Position numbers and translations under genes: made by a program
In this document: positions 1 through 5,354 of the stretch, piece after piece
Position numbering within the stretch: the stretch's first letter is position 1
Layout of the letters: the number at the start of each line of letters is the position of its first letter
Notes under the pieces: model-generated
What the model saw: the letters and a program-made list of their open reading frames with translations, nothing else
Databases searched by the model: none
What the model was told of the DNA's origin: nothing
Assembly (NCBI GenBank): GCA_011051925.1
Contig: DRKE01000049.1
Coordinates: 1-6,418 of the forward strand
Origin: Deltaproteobacteria bacterium
Lineage (GTDB): Bacteria > Myxococcota_A > UBA9160 > UBA4427
Reading direction: 5' to 3'
Length of the DNA stretch: 6,418 nucleotides

Positions 1-95
1 CCCAGCCTCTCCGCGAACTGACCCCGCTCCCGAGCGGAGGGTTCCGCCGATTCTGCTTCGTCCGGCATCGGATCCTGTTCCTCGATCTCACTCAC
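1..95 (-). CDS. N-terminal fragment of an unidentified protein (runs off left edge)
   Basis: A minus-strand frame opens with GTG at 95-93 and stays open to the window edge, giving 31 codons. The visible peptide begins MSEIEEQDPMPDEAESAEPS, continues with a charged stretch and ends near FAERLG. It is acidic, as in the disordered N-termini of many cytoplasmic proteins. A GAGG ribosome-binding sequence lies at 108-105, nine bases before the GTG. The gene has the same direction as moaC and begins 120 bp after it, so it could be the next member of that transcript or have its own promoter. The product cannot be recognised from so little sequence. Support rests on the start context and the plausible amino-acid composition only. 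The alternative is that this is chance open frame in GC-rich DNA. Confidence 0.45.
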   Translation of the reverse strand, partial: MSEIEEQDPMPDEAESAEPSARERGQFAERL

Positions 96-215
96 GAGCG
101 TCTGCCTCGATCCCCCTTGCGGCCTGGTTCGGCCCCAGCCCGGTCCCGCCGCGGCCGTCGCGTGACCCGAGGGGAAATGATTCCTGTCGACCCATCCTGC
201 CCAGCCCTGCCCGGG

Positions 216-728
216 TCAATCCGGGGCTTCCATCCCGCTGATCTCCTCACCCTCACGCACGAAGCGGCCACTCCGCCCCCCCTGCTTCGCCACCAATCGG
301 ATGCGGCCGATGACCATCCCCCGATCGACCGCCTTGCACATGTCGTACACGGTCAGCCCCGCCGCAGAAACGGCCACCATCGCCTCCATCTCGACGCCGG
401 TCCGCCAATGCGCTTCCACCCGGGCCTCGACCAGAAGGGCATCCCCCCCGGGCGAAGGCTCGAGCATGACCTCGACGGCATCGATCGGCATCGGATGGGC
501 CAGGGGGATCCATTCCCCGGTCCGCTTCGCCGCCTGGATCCCGGCGATCCGTGCCGTCGCCAGCACGTCGCCTTTGGCCACCCGGCCCTCCACGATCCGC
601 GCCAGCGTCTCGTTTGCCATGCGAATCTCGGCACGCGCGACGCAGATGCGATGGGTGATCGGCTTGTTTCCGACATCGACCATGCGGGCACGCCCGTGTC
701 GATCGAGATGGGTCAATTCGTCCGCCAA
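216..728 (-). CDS. moaC: Cyclic pyranopterin monophosphate synthase MoaC
   Basis: MoaC works with the radical-SAM enzyme MoaA to make cyclic pyranopterin monophosphate from GTP, the first stage of molybdenum cofactor synthesis in the cytoplasm. From the TTG start at 728 the protein has 170 residues, close to the usual 160. Family blocks seen in order are LTHLD...GRARMVDVG, KGDVLATARIAGIQAAKR, IPLAHP, TGVEMEA, TVYDMCKAVDRGMVIG and AKQGGRSG. These carry the expected catalytic or binding Lys, His, Glu-x-Glu, Asp-Met-Cys-Lys and C-terminal Lys. The TTG was chosen because AAGGAG (740-735) stands six bases before it and the protein then opens MADELTHLD, as MoaC proteins usually do. A GTG at 755, overlapping the hydrolase stop by four bases (GTGA), would add nine residues. 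That start is also plausible because overlapping ends are common in coupled genes, but its ribosome-binding site is poor. No moaA, moaD, moaE or mog is visible. The identity is secure; the start is not. Confidence 0.95.
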   Translation of the reverse strand: MADELTHLDRHGRARMVDVGNKPITHRICVARAEIRMANETLARIVEGRVAKGDVLATARIAGIQAAKRTGEWIPLAHPMPIDAVEVMLEPSPGGDALLVEARVEAHWRTGVEMEAMVAVSAAGLTVYDMCKAVDRGMVIGRIRLVAKQGGRSGRFVREGEEISGMEAPD

Positions 729-734
729 GTCCTG

Positions 735-740
735 CTCCTT
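735..740 (-). promoter_or_regulatory. Ribosome-binding site AAGGAG deciding the moaC start
   Basis: On the minus strand AAGGAG is followed by a six-base spacer and then TTG (728-726). It lies just after the hydrolase stop codon (754-752). It supports the TTG over the GTG at 755, which has no comparable upstream purine run. The Lys-Glu codons of the longer reading would also produce this string, so it is not proof. Confidence 0.5.
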
Positions 741-751
741 CTCAGGACGCC

Positions 752-1627
752 TCACGGCGCCGCTCTCGAAGAGGAAACGATCCAGTCGAGCATGTCCTGC
801 CAGACCTGCTCGCGCTCGGGCTCCTGGAAGATCTCGTGCCGCAGCTCCGGGTAGATCTGGAGCGCACTCCTCTCCCCGATGCCGCTGGAGAGCCCCGCGT
901 GGAATCGCTGGCTGCCGAGGCGGGAGCAGATCGGGTCCTCCGCGCCGTGCAGGACCAGGACCGGTCGATCCAGTCGACCCGATGCCCCCTGCAGCGCCGC
1001 CACCATCCGACTCATCCCCGCCGCGAAGCGGACCGACATCCGATCTTCGACCAGGGGATCCTCACGGTACCGCCGGATGACCTCGGGATCCCGGGACAAT
1101 CCCTCGATGTCGAGCCCGGTGGGAAAGGCCAGGCGTGGAGCGATGCGGGAAAGCACCCGAGCCAGCACGAGACTGATCGATCGCCGGACGCCGCCTTGCG
1201 ATCCCGCCAGCTGAAGCAGCGCTCCGGAAAGCACGAGTTCGCTGATCCGCGGCTGCCGGAAGATCGCCGTCGCCACAGCCACGAGCCCACCCATGCTATG
1301 TCCGACGAGGGTCACGGGAAGCCCCTCGTGCTCGAAACCGACTGCCTCGAGGAATCGATCGAGTTCCTCGACGAGACGATCGAACCGGTCGACATGACCC
1401 CGAGGCCCGGGCGTACGGCCGTGTCCCGCCTGGTCGTACGCATGAACCGCGAATCCCCGCTCCGCGAAGTACATGGCCATCTCATCATAACGACCGGTAT
1501 GCTCCGCGTAGCCATGGACGAGGACCATCACCCGTGCCGGATCCGGAGGCAGCCACGAGCGGCGATAGCGCTCCCCGGCATCGGACAGCACGATCTGCGT
1601 TTCGCGACGACAGATCTGTTCGCGCAT
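752..1627 (-). CDS. Alpha/beta hydrolase of the monoacylglycerol lipase (serine aminopeptidase S33/Hydrolase_4) type
   Basis: This 291-residue protein is predicted to be a soluble serine ester hydrolase, probably cleaving monoacylglycerols or lysophospholipids. The oxyanion-loop motif VHGYAEHTGRY lies at 37-47, followed by YDQAGHGRTPGPRGHVDRF at about 64-82, typical of the monoglyceride lipase group. The nucleophile elbow is GHSMGG with Ser111. Asp231 in HGAEDPI and His264 in ELRHEIFQEPEREQV complete the catalytic triad. There is no signal peptide or membrane segment. The ATG at 1627 begins two bases after the transglycosylase stop (TGACCATG), and no good Shine-Dalgarno sequence precedes it, so translation is likely coupled to the upstream gene. 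The stop abuts or overlaps moaC. A lysophospholipase (PldB-like) role is the main alternative, since sequence alone does not separate these substrates. Fold and triad are clear; substrate is inferred. Confidence 0.92.
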   Translation of the reverse strand: MREQICRRETQIVLSDAGERYRRSWLPPDPARVMVLVHGYAEHTGRYDEMAMYFAERGFAVHAYDQAGHGRTPGPRGHVDRFDRLVEELDRFLEAVGFEHEGLPVTLVGHSMGGLVAVATAIFRQPRISELVLSGALLQLAGSQGGVRRSISLVLARVLSRIAPRLAFPTGLDIEGLSRDPEVIRRYREDPLVEDRMSVRFAAGMSRMVAALQGASGRLDRPVLVLHGAEDPICSRLGSQRFHAGLSSGIGERSALQIYPELRHEIFQEPEREQVWQDMLDWIVSSSRAAP

Positions 1628-1629
1628 GG

Positions 1630-2247
1630 TCAGGAGGCGCTCGCCCGGCGCACCCGCTCACGTGTCTCCTGCACCTTTTCGAGATAGGCGACACCGCGAA
1701 TCCGGCGCCCCCAGAAATAACTCGAGATACCCCGGGCCTCCCCGAGTCGTCGGATGTTGTCCGCGAGAATGAAGCAGCCCGCCTCGACGTTGCTCTCGAT
1801 CGTCGCGAGATTTCCCGACAGGGGAAGCTTCTCGGCCATGTAGGGCATGACCTGCATCAAGCCGATCGCTCCCTTCCCGCTTTCGGCCCAGGGGCGGGCA
1901 TCGCTCTCGACGAGCAGGACCGCAGTCACGAGAAAGGGGTCGAGGCCATAGCGGCGGCTGCTCCGGATCACGGCCTCGATCACGCGACGTCGTTCCTCCT
2001 CGGACAGCGACGAGTTCCGCTCGCGCAGATGGGCCGCGAGCGCCGCCGTGATCGCAGGGCGGATCTCGTCGATCGGCTCCACCATCGGCATTCCGATCGA
2101 CCCGGTACCGGGATCCGTCGGCGAACCGTCGAAAACGAGCAGGAGGGCCAGGACCACGATCCCCCAGGTCCCGATCCGCCGCGAACGGACGGAAAGCGAT
2201 TTCCGCGAGGAGGAACGCGGCCGTCCCGGATCGCTCGGTCCACTCAA
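1630..2247 (-). CDS. Short membrane-anchored lytic transglycosylase (SLT/goose-lysozyme-like domain)
   Basis: Lytic transglycosylases cut the MurNAc-GlcNAc bond of peptidoglycan, leaving 1,6-anhydro ends. From a TTG start at 2247 the product has 205 residues. It has a basic N-terminus rich in Arg and Ser (1-25), one hydrophobic segment (about 27-39, WGIVVLALLLVF) that should anchor it or act as a signal peptide, and a Pro/Gly-rich linker. The SLT domain covers about 85-195. It shows RRYGLDPFLVTAVLLVESDA with the catalytic Glu114, then GKGAIGLMQVMP, and a Tyr-x-x-Gly / YLEKV end. The TTG is preceded by AAAGGAGG six bases away. The frame stays open upstream to 2580 with an ATG at 2301, but that extension looks non-coding and has a poor ribosome-binding site. 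The gene heads the minus-strand set, two bases before the hydrolase. It is shorter than Slt70 and resembles stand-alone MltC/EmtA-type catalytic domains. It has no lipobox cysteine, so it is probably not a lipoprotein. Confidence 0.9.
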   Translation of the reverse strand: MSGPSDPGRPRSSSRKSLSVRSRRIGTWGIVVLALLLVFDGSPTDPGTGSIGMPMVEPIDEIRPAITAALAAHLRERNSSLSEEERRRVIEAVIRSSRRYGLDPFLVTAVLLVESDARPWAESGKGAIGLMQVMPYMAEKLPLSGNLATIESNVEAGCFILADNIRRLGEARGISSYFWGRRIRGVAYLEKVQETRERVRRASAS

Positions 2248-2253
2248 ACGACG

Positions 2254-2261
2254 CCTCCTTT
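2254..2261 (-). promoter_or_regulatory. Strong ribosome-binding site AAAGGAGG for the transglycosylase TTG start
   Basis: On the minus strand AAAGGAGG (2261-2254) is followed by CGTCGT and then TTG (2247-2245). This is close to the ideal anti-16S match and spacing, and it is the best ribosome-binding site in the window. It is the main reason for placing the start at 2247 instead of the ATG at 2301. Confidence 0.75.
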
Positions 2262-2330
2262 CTGCTGCCTGCCGCGGGTCTCGAGGTGCTTCCCGGTGCA
2301 TCTCTCGGCCCCGTCCGCCGGCGGTCAAGG

Positions 2331-2403
2331 CAGGCCCCGGATGGCGATGGCCCGACACCGGCTCACCAGGGGAGACGCCACAGGCCCCGACGGATGGCGA
2401 CGG
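2331..2403. repeat. Imperfect 20-bp direct repeat, two copies about 50 bp apart
   Basis: Copy one (2331-2350) reads CAGGCCCCG then GATGGCGATGG. Copy two (2381-2403) reads CAGGCCCCG, an inserted ACG, then GATGGCGACGG. Apart from the three-base insertion there is one mismatch. The start-to-start distance is 50 bp, near five helical turns, so a protein could contact both copies on one face of the DNA. It may instead be a remnant of a small tandem duplication. Confidence 0.55.
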
Positions 2404-2430
2404 AGGATCGATGCGGACGAGGATACCGCC

Positions 2431-2444
2431 CCTGCCCGGGCAGG
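2431..2444. repeat. Perfect 14-bp palindrome CCTGCCCGGGCAGG
   Basis: Each arm is CCTGCCC and the palindrome has no central spacer. The same half-site occurs nearby as CCTGCC at 2268-2273 and GGCAGG at 2329-2334. With no loop it is more likely a dimeric protein-binding site than an RNA hairpin, and no T-run follows it. It may be an operator for the kinase or the transglycosylase gene; no regulator is identified. Confidence 0.4.
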
Positions 2445-2606
2445 CCATCCACGCCCGAAACGCCCTGCAAGATCCCTCCGTTCCCTGGTACGATCGGCCA
2501 GCGGAGTCGTTGCGATCCGTCGTCGACTCCCCGGGCGATTTCCCGAGCGGGCCGGAAGCGGCAGGGATCAACCGGACCAACGAGGCATCGCGAAGAGGGT
2601 TCCAGC

Positions 2607-3413
2607 GTGGCGGGTCAGGCAGCCGGACGAAAAGCGGATCAAGCAGGCGGATCGGCCGCTTCGATCATGCCCGGAACAGTCGTTGCCGATGGATCGGGAA
2701 CGGTCCCACGCGAAACGCGAGAGGCCCTGGAGCGGAAGGTCGACGAACTCGAGGATTGCGTTCGGAGTCTCTCCCACGATCTGCGATCTCCCCTCGTCTC
2801 CATCCTCGGGTTCTCACGCCTGCTGCGCGACGACTATCATGAGCTGCTCCCGCCGACCGGATTGCATTTCCTCGATCGCATCGAACAGGCCGGTCGGCAC
2901 ATGGAACGCCTGCTGCGCGACATGCTGGAATTCTCGCGGATCGACGGCCATGCCAGCACACGGGTCCATCTGAATCCCCTGCCGATCCTCGAGCAGATCC
3001 AGTCCGAACTCAAGCTTCGTCTCGAGGAGAAGGGCATCCGGCTCGACCTGCCGGACGACCCACCGACCTTGCGCTTCGATCGAACGCGCCTCTACCAGCT
3101 CTTCGCCAACCTGATCGGCAATGCCGTCCAACACATGGATCGCGAACGGGACGGTCGGGTCGTCGTCGAAATCGAAACCGCGCCGGATGGCTGGCGGATC
3201 ATCGTCGAAGACAATGGCCCGGGCATCGCCCCGGAAGACCGACAGCGGATCTTCGACGTCTTCCAGACCGCGAGCCACACGAGCGGACGGGACCGGAGTG
3301 GCCTCGGGCTGGCCATCGTCAAGAAGATCGTCGAGACCCACTCCGGTCGTGTCTGGGTCGAGAGCGGAGCCGACGGCGGTTCACGCTTCATCATCTGGTT
3401 GCCCGAAGGCTGA
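2607..3413 (+). CDS. Soluble sensor-less histidine kinase (HisKA + HATPase_c)
   Basis: This is a two-component histidine kinase core of 268 residues from the GTG at 2607. Residues 1-33 are low-complexity. A short predicted coiled coil (about 35-54) leads into the dimerisation domain, with H-box SLSHDLRSPL and phospho-acceptor His57, and a second helix through about 112. The HATPase domain shows the N-box FANLIGNAVQH (Asn168, Asn172), G1 box DNGPGI (202-207), an F-box around RIFDVFQ and G2 box SGLGLAIVKKI (231-241). No membrane segment, PAS, GAF or HAMP domain is present, so any signal must come from a partner protein or the short N-terminus. GAGGG at 2595-2599 supports the GTG; an ATG at 2667 is a shorter alternative without a ribosome-binding site. 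No response regulator lies in the window, so it is an orphan here. The core resembles kinase ends of bacteriophytochrome-like proteins, but no photosensory part is encoded. Catalytic motifs are complete. Confidence 0.93.
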   Translation: MAGQAAGRKADQAGGSAASIMPGTVVADGSGTVPRETREALERKVDELEDCVRSLSHDLRSPLVSILGFSRLLRDDYHELLPPTGLHFLDRIEQAGRHMERLLRDMLEFSRIDGHASTRVHLNPLPILEQIQSELKLRLEEKGIRLDLPDDPPTLRFDRTRLYQLFANLIGNAVQHMDRERDGRVVVEIETAPDGWRIIVEDNGPGIAPEDRQRIFDVFQTASHTSGRDRSGLGLAIVKKIVETHSGRVWVESGADGGSRFIIWLPEG

Positions 3414-3415
3414 TA

Positions 3416-3427
3416 CCGGGATCCCGG
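3416..3427. repeat. Perfect 12-bp palindrome CCGGGATCCCGG after the kinase stop
   Basis: The palindrome begins two bases after the kinase stop codon, within the 78-bp gap before lgt. It has no loop bases and no following T-run, so it is not a standard intrinsic terminator. A binding site or chance palindrome in GC-rich DNA are the alternatives. Confidence 0.3.
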
Positions 3428-3443
3428 AGCGCCTCGAAGCCGT

Positions 3444-3472
3444 TTGCCCGAACCGGGTGCTTTGCGTACCGT
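3444..3472 (+). promoter_or_regulatory. Candidate sigma-70-like promoter for lgt
   Basis: TTGCCC (3444-3449) and TACCGT (3467-3472) are separated by exactly 17 bases. They match the -35 consensus at four positions and the -10 at three. Transcription would begin near 3479, about a dozen bases before the lgt ATG. The match is weak, and lgt may simply be read through from the kinase gene. Confidence 0.22.
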
Positions 3473-3491
3473 GCGCCGGACGGGAGACCCG

Positions 3492-4280
3492 ATGTATCCA
3501 GAACTCTTCAAGATCCCCTTTCTCGACTGGCCGGTCAGCAGTTTCGGCGCGGCCATGGCGGTGGCTTTCCTCGTGGGATACTGGATCGCGATTCCCCGCA
3601 TGAAGGAAGAGGGACTCGATCCCGATGATGCCGCGAACATGCTGATCTGGATCATGTTCGGCGGTGTGTTCGGAGCCAAGCTCTACTATGCGATCGATTT
3701 CTCGCTCCGGGGAGAGGCGGAGTTCTGGTCGGCGCTCTTCTCCCGCGCCGGCATGGTCTTCTACGGCGGGTTGATCGGCGGCGCGATCGCCGGAATCGCG
3801 GGCTGCCGCTTCTACAGGATCCCGGCCATGGCCTTCGCGAACGCCATCGCGATCTCCCTCGCCGTCGGGCAGGCAATCGGCCGGATCGGCTGCTTCCTGG
3901 TCGGAGACGACTACGGCCGGGCGACGGACCTGCCCTGGGGCATCGCCTTTCCGCAGGGCGCTCCGCCCGTCGACTTCCCCGTCCATCCGACCCAGCTCTA
4001 CGAATCGGCCTGGCTCTTCCTCGTCGCCTTCCTCCTCTGGAAGCGCCGCAAGAAGAGCCCCTCCTTGATGGGGGAATACCTCGTCCTGAACGGAATCGGA
4101 CGAACCGTGATCGAACACTGGCGACTCAATCCACGGGTCGCGCTCGATCTCTCCGAGGCCCAGTGGATCGGGGTCGGCTTGATCGTTCTGGGCACGATCC
4201 TGATCGTTCGTGCCCCGGCGCGACGAGACGACGCGGCAGCCCGGGATCAGACGGAGGCCGCCTCCTCGAGCCGGGCCTGA
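3492..4280 (+). CDS. lgt: Prolipoprotein diacylglyceryl transferase Lgt
   Basis: Lgt is an inner-membrane enzyme. It moves diacylglycerol from phosphatidylglycerol to the lipobox cysteine of prolipoproteins, the first step of lipoprotein maturation. The 262-residue product has several hydrophobic segments (about 16-34, 48-66, 88-105, 113-128, 172-183, 224-239). Family motifs are RAGMVFYGGLIGG (85-97), the signature GRIGCFLVGDDYG (130-142) with Arg131, PWGIAFP, HPTQLYES (165-172) and GRTVIEHWR with Arg204. Two positions differ from E. coli as I remember it: Tyr91 where E. coli has His in its FHGG motif, and Cys134 where E. coli has Asn in the signature. I believe both occur in other Lgt proteins. 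The ATG at 3492 was chosen because GGGAG lies five bases upstream and the protein then opens MYPELFKIPF, as expected. An in-frame TTG at 3444 would add 16 implausible residues. The charged tail (240-262) is encoded partly within the 34-bp overlap with the convergent gene. Confidence 0.97.
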   Translation: MYPELFKIPFLDWPVSSFGAAMAVAFLVGYWIAIPRMKEEGLDPDDAANMLIWIMFGGVFGAKLYYAIDFSLRGEAEFWSALFSRAGMVFYGGLIGGAIAGIAGCRFYRIPAMAFANAIAISLAVGQAIGRIGCFLVGDDYGRATDLPWGIAFPQGAPPVDFPVHPTQLYESAWLFLVAFLLWKRRKKSPSLMGEYLVLNGIGRTVIEHWRLNPRVALDLSEAQWIGVGLIVLGTILIVRAPARRDDAAARDQTEAASSSRA

Positions 4281-5248
4281 AGTCGCCTGGCGTCCTCGAC
4301 GATCGCCGCACCGTCGGCGTCCTCCTCGACGAGACGCTTCAGCCGCCCGAGGGCCGCCGCCGCGAACCGGGCGAAATCCGGTTCGTCGCCGGGGGCGCCA
4401 AGATCGGCCCAGGCCGAAAGGGTCGAAATGCTGTCCCCATAGCGACCGTCGAGAAAGGCCTGCATTCCTTCGGCATAGAGCCCGAGCTGTTCCACCTCCT
4501 CGGTCGGCGCTTCGGGATCCGCCCTCGCCTCTCGAAGGGTCTGTGCGGCGTCGACGAAATAGGCACTCTCGAGCAGGGCTCGCGCTCCGGCGATCAGGCC
4601 GGTCGCTGTCGATCCGTGCATCGTTTCGAGGAGTCCCGCGAAGCCCTCCGGAAAAACCCGATCGACCTGCCTCCGCCGACTGAGCAGACAACGCGTGACG
4701 AAACGATCCCCGGCGCGCTCGACCAGGAGCCGCCGCGCCTGGTCCCGTGTCTGGATCAGGAGGGTCCGCACCTCGGATACGACTTCTCCCAGCCGCGAGA
4801 CGCTCTTTCCCAGGATCCGGTCGAATTCGACGAAGAGCGCGTCGTCCAGTTCCTCGTCGGCGGCTTCGCGAAGCTGTTCGATCCGCGGGGCATAGACCTG
4901 TCGCTGATAGAGCGTCTCCCGGAGCTTCATCGATTCGTGGAACAGGGAGCCCACGGCGAGGTCGAAGAGCGCCTCGCGTCGAAAGGCCCGGGTCGCGAGT
5001 CCACGGGAGCGAAAGAGCGCATGGCTCTTTTCCTTCAGCCGATAGAGGACGGCGCGGTCGTCGTCCCCGACCAATGCGCGAATCGCCGGGAAGGGAATCT
5101 CGTCCTCTTCATGACCCGCGAGGACCTGGCCGAGCTCCGATTGAGCCTGAAGGAATTCCCGGACGAGCTGCGCGAAGCCCGCCGACTCCGCGGTCGGGCC
5201 GGGCGTCGTACGACTGACTCCGGCCTGGCTGCGTTTCGACGGACTCAT
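4247..5248 (-). CDS. Uncharacterised helical protein with TPR-like C-terminus
   Basis: I do not recognise this 333-residue protein. The frame is long and has a good start: ATG at 5248 with GAGGAA five bases upstream. Residues 1-22 are polar and disordered-looking. The rest is rich in Leu, Ala, Glu and Arg and should be almost wholly alpha-helical, with no membrane segment and no signal peptide. The block LFDLAVGSLFHESMKLRETL (94-113), followed by YQRQVYAP, has the aromatic and charged pattern of a conserved core. A probable coiled coil or helical bundle spans about 122-176. Residues about 218-305 look like two or three TPR-type helical hairpins, for example LYAEGMQAFLDGRYGDSIST (257-276). Such proteins usually act as scaffolds or partners. 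No catalytic motif is visible. It is transcribed towards lgt and overlaps its end by 34 bp; its start faces the ETF-QO-like gene. The candidate promoter at 5326-5354 and dyad at 5307-5321 suggest its own regulation. Confidence 0.8.
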   Translation of the reverse strand: MSPSKRSQAGVSRTTPGPTAESAGFAQLVREFLQAQSELGQVLAGHEEDEIPFPAIRALVGDDDRAVLYRLKEKSHALFRSRGLATRAFRREALFDLAVGSLFHESMKLRETLYQRQVYAPRIEQLREAADEELDDALFVEFDRILGKSVSRLGEVVSEVRTLLIQTRDQARRLLVERAGDRFVTRCLLSRRRQVDRVFPEGFAGLLETMHGSTATGLIAGARALLESAYFVDAAQTLREARADPEAPTEEVEQLGLYAEGMQAFLDGRYGDSISTLSAWADLGAPGDEPDFARFAAAALGRLKRLVEEDADGAAIVEDARRLQARLEEAASV

Positions 5249-5306
5249 TTCGCTTCCTCGATTCGCAGCCCTGCACGCCCTGGCGCCCGCGCCGAAGGAA
5301 CCCGAT

Positions 5307-5321
5307 CGACCCGTCGGGTCG
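5307..5321. promoter_or_regulatory. 15-bp dyad overlapping a predicted transcription start
   Basis: CGACCCG-T-CGGGTCG is a perfect inverted repeat of seven bases around a single T. It lies a few bases downstream of the minus-strand -10 candidate (5331-5326), where the start of transcription for the helical-protein gene would fall. A repressor dimer bound there would block initiation. No cognate regulator is encoded in the window. Confidence 0.35.
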
Positions 5322-5325
5322 GCCG

Positions 5326-5354
5326 AGGATAGAAGAGCGGAATCCGACAGCCAA
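5326..5354 (-). promoter_or_regulatory. Candidate sigma-70-like promoter for the helical-protein gene
   Basis: On the minus strand TTGGCT (5354-5349) and TATCCT (5331-5326) are separated by 17 bases. Each matches its consensus at four of six positions, the best-balanced promoter match I found. Transcription would start near 5319, giving a leader of about 70 bases before the ATG at 5248. Confidence 0.38.

Larger units (their letters stand above)
2248..2606. other. Divergent intergenic region between transglycosylase and histidine kinase
   Basis: These 359 bp separate two genes transcribed away from each other, so promoters for both should lie here. I find no convincing coding frame and no recognisable RNA gene. 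It holds an imperfect direct repeat (2331-2350 and 2381-2403), a perfect 14-bp palindrome (2431-2444) and four GGCAGG/CCTGCC half-sites. No clear sigma-70 promoter stands out on either strand. A TTGACC box on the minus strand (2328-2323) has no good partner, and TACGAT on the plus strand (2489-2494) has only a poor upstream box. Confidence 0.6.

Noticed and set aside
24..37. CCGCTC-CC-GAGCGG inverted repeat near the left edge
   Set aside because: It falls inside a probable coding region and has a two-base loop. Such short GC-rich dyads are common here.
210..225. Hairpin CCCGG/CCGGG around the moaC stop codon, considered as a terminator
   Set aside because: The stem is only five base pairs, the loop contains the stop codon itself, and no T-run follows on the minus strand.
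836..1687. Long plus-strand open frame opposite the hydrolase
   Set aside because: It mirrors a gene with an intact catalytic triad, has no ribosome-binding site worth noting, and its translation is Arg/Pro/His-rich with no motif. Antisense open frames are expected at this GC content.
2300..2328. TTGACC box as a minus-strand promoter for the transglycosylase
   Set aside because: The -35 match is good, but the sequence 17 bases downstream (AGAGAT) shares only two positions with the -10 consensus, and neighbouring spacings are no better.
2248..2606. Possible structured RNA gene (SRP RNA, RNase P RNA, tmRNA) in the left divergent region
   Set aside because: I looked on both strands for the conserved SRP core and RNase P signature strings and found none.
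1534..2973. 479-codon plus-strand open frame across transglycosylase and kinase
   Set aside because: It crosses two well-supported genes and a divergent intergenic region. The translation is low-complexity and Arg/Pro-rich.
3399..3452. Nine-base direct repeat TTGCCCGAA at 3399-3407 and 3444-3452
   Set aside because: One copy lies in the kinase coding end and the other before lgt. It is short, with no flanking similarity, so chance is the simplest reading.
3381..4691. 436-codon minus-strand open frame over lgt
   Set aside because: It runs antisense to lgt, whose motifs are unmistakable, and the predicted peptide is a Gly/Arg/Asp-rich shadow.
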